Source of the DNA: Mucilaginibacter gracilis
GTDB lineage: Bacteria; Bacteroidota; Bacteroidia; Sphingobacteriales; Sphingobacteriaceae
Direction: 5' to 3'
NCBI RefSeq assembly: GCF_003633615.1
Contig: NZ_RBKU01000001.1
Location: 3,100,001-3,164,000, forward strand
Length of the DNA: 64,000 nt
Shown: positions 62,506-64,000 of the stretch, one piece after another
Position numbering within the stretch: the first letter of the stretch is position 1
Layout of the letters: every line of letters starts with the position of its first letter
The notes under the pieces: generated by a model
The model's input: only the letters and a program-made list of their open reading frames with translations
Databases searched by the model: none
What the model was told of the DNA's origin: nothing
Program-made: the position numbers and the translations under genes

Positions 62506-64000
62506 CTTTCTCCACAGCCGAATCAAACCTGGTTACCGATGTGATGCCTTTAACCGTGTTTAGTTTTTTAATTAAATTATCTAAATGGTTAGTATCATTA
62601 ACATAAACCATTATTGATCCCTCAAAAATGCCATTATCGCTATCAACAGTTATCGACCGGATATTTACCTTAAAATCATTTGATATTACTGTAGTTAGCT
62701 TATTTATCAGGCCAACATCATCAATGCCGGTAATGCGCAGGCCGGTTAAAAAGGCAAGTTCTTGCTGGTTTGTCCAGCGGGCCTTTACAATTCGGTACCC
62801 ATAATTACTCATTAGCTTGGTTGCATTTGGGCAACTGGTGCGGTGTATTTTAATGCCCTCGCTTACGGTAATAAAGCCAAACACGTCGTCGCCAGGTATG
62901 GGGTTGCAGCAGTTAGATAGCTTGTAATCTATCTTTTGCAGGTCTTCGCCGATGAGCAAAATGTCGCTGTCTTTAGCCTTAATGCTGCGCAGCATACTTT
63001 GCACCTGCTCGGTTTCAATTTTTTCCGGCGATTTAATCTCAATTATCTTTTCCGAAGCCACAAACTCCTTTAAATCCTTCATATCAATGAGGCCCTTTGC
63101 CACATTGTAAAACAAATCCTGGGTTGATGTTAGTTTGAAAAAGTAACTCAGCTTGTAAATATTATCGGAGTTGTAAGTTATTTTAAGCGATTTGAGTTTA
63201 CGCTCCAATATTTCCTTACCATCTTCGGCAATTTTGCGCTTTTCTTCTTTTAATGCCGATTTTATTTTGGCCTTTGCTTTGGCCGTAACCACAATATTCA
63301 GCCAGTCTTCTTTAGGCACCTGCTTGCCCGATGTGATAACTTCCACCTGGTCGCCGTTTTGCAGCTTGTGGCCAAGCGGTACCAATTTGTGGTTCACTTT
63401 GGCACCAATACAACTTGCACCCACGTCGGAGTGTATTTCGAAGGCAAAATCAAGCGCGGTAGCGTTTGATGGTAGTTGAATGAGGGCACCTTTTGGGGTG
63501 AAAATAAAAATCTCGTCGCTAAACAAGTTCATTTTAAAATCATCCAAAAAGTCAAGCGCGTTCGAGTCTGGGTTTTTAAGCAGGTCGCGTACTTTTTGTA
63601 CCCATTGGTCAAGGCCGCTGTCTGTTGATGATTCTTTGTATTTCCAATGTGCGGCAAAACCCTTTTCGGCAATTTCGTTCATGCGTTTGGTGCGTATCTG
63701 CACTTCAACCCATTGGCCGCGCGGCCCCATTACCGTGGTATGTAACGATTCGTATCCGTTTGCTTTTGGCGACGAGATCCAGTCGCGCAAGCGATCAGGA
63801 TTTGGCCTGTATAAATCAGTAATAATAGAGTAAGCCTTCCAGCAGTCTGATTTTTCGTGCTCGGCAGCACTATCCAAAATAATACGGATGGCAAATAAAT
63901 CGTAAACCTCCTCAAAAGGTATCGACTTTTTTTTCATCTTATTCCAAATGGAATGTATTGATTTTGGCCTGCCCAAAATATCGCCGTGAATATCCTGCGC
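62498..64000 (-). CDS. RelA/SpoT-type (p)ppGpp synthetase/hydrolase, N-terminus outside window
   Basis: The 5' part lies beyond the right edge; 500 codons are visible, in frame to the last base. The synthetase domain comes first (GDILGRPKSIHSIWNKM, YDLFAIRIIL, NGYESLHTTVMGPRGQWVEVQIRT), then the TGS domain (DEIFIFTPKGALIQLPSNATALDFAFEIHSDVG), a helical region, the CCNPIPGDDVFGFIT zinc-finger-like segment and a C-terminal ACT domain (RITGIDDVGLINKLTTVIS). The HD hydrolase domain would be in the missing part, so it cannot be said whether the enzyme is bifunctional, as is usual in Bacteroidota. It governs the stringent response. Confidence 0.93.
   Translation of the reverse strand, partial: AQDIHGDILGRPKSIHSIWNKMKKKSIPFEEVYDLFAIRIILDSAAEHEKSDCWKAYSIITDLYRPNPDRLRDWISSPKANGYESLHTTVMGPRGQWVEVQIRTKRMNEIAEKGFAAHWKYKESSTDSGLDQWVQKVRDLLKNPDSNALDFLDDFKMNLFSDEIFIFTPKGALIQLPSNATALDFAFEIHSDVGASCIGAKVNHKLVPLGHKLQNGDQVEVITSGKQVPKEDWLNIVVTAKAKAKIKSALKEEKRKIAEDGKEILERKLKSLKITYNSDNIYKLSYFFKLTSTQDLFYNVAKGLIDMKDLKEFVASEKIIEIKSPEKIETEQVQSMLRSIKAKDSDILLIGEDLQKIDYKLSNCCNPIPGDDVFGFITVSEGIKIHRTSCPNATKLMSNYGYRIVKARWTNQQELAFLTGLRITGIDDVGLINKLTTVISNDFKVNIRSITVDSDNGIFEGSIMVYVNDTNHLDNLIKKLNTVKGITSVTRFDSAVEKAS

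Overview
The window looks like a core-chromosome segment of a Bacteroidota bacterium, most likely Sphingobacteriaceae (Mucilaginibacter/Pedobacter-like). Evidence: PF14905-type outer-membrane barrels and a GLPGLI protein, the type IX secretion genes porT and porG in their usual neighbourhoods, a menG-porT pair, the porG-uppS-bamA-ompH-murI block, a fur-purA pair, and repeated Bacteroidota-type -7 promoter elements (TAnnTTTG). No insertion sequence, prophage, CRISPR array, tRNA or rRNA was recognised. Almost all genes are housekeeping genes with clear family signatures.

Layout. 1-5.1 kb: a tiny hydrophilic ORF, a large outer-membrane barrel followed by a GLPGLI protein, a stand-alone VIT1-type membrane domain and a small secreted protein. 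5.2-8.6 kb: the translation operon thrS-infC-rpmI-rplT, closed by a canonical terminator. 8.7-15.5 kb: a membrane protein, prfC, a UbiA prenyltransferase, ysxC and a second PF14905 barrel. 15.6-19.4 kb: a VOC protein, menG-porT, an SDR and a YqeY protein. 19.5-29.6 kb: envelope biogenesis (alpha/beta hydrolase, CBS protein, nadK, porG, uppS, bamA, three Skp/OmpH chaperones, murI). 29.7-38 kb: the membrane-arm half of complex I, nuoHIJKLMN, with a broken small secreted-protein gene between nuoK and nuoL. 38-43.3 kb: PurF-type amidotransferase, LysE exporter, FucP-like sugar transporter, dCMP deaminase. 43.5-47 kb: ethanolamine permease plus eutBC. 47-64 kb: Dabb protein, MORN-type protein, cmk, arfB, LpxR-like lipid A deacylase, lon, TPR protein, lipoprotein, gpmI, DUF4783 protein, nadC, plsY, DUF2071 protein, pabB, purA, fur and a partial rel/spoT gene running off the right edge.

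How the genes work together: envelope assembly (BamA, Skp-like chaperones, UppS, MurI, PorT/PorG, LpxR-like), quinone and respiration (UbiA-like enzyme, MenG, NuoH-N), and translation or stringent control (ThrS, IF3, L35, L20, RF3, ArfB, Rel) dominate.

The most unusual signal is non-coding. At about ten transcription-unit boundaries there are arrays of short, imperfectly repeated 'words', often arranged as long inverted repeats. They begin within about 0-20 bases of the upstream stop codon, or contain it, and end just before the next promoter. Boundaries with ordinary stem-loop terminators lack them. Two of these arrays 11 kb apart share a nearly identical 38-base core in opposite orientation. 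A second, GC-rich structured element occurs twice (about 5.1 and 38.0 kb). Other points: an in-frame stop exactly between two plug-like halves of the small gene inside the nuo operon, and several genes whose promoter -7 element sits only about 5-10 bases before the start codon, suggesting leaderless mRNAs. Coordinates of short sites were counted by eye and may be off by a base or two.
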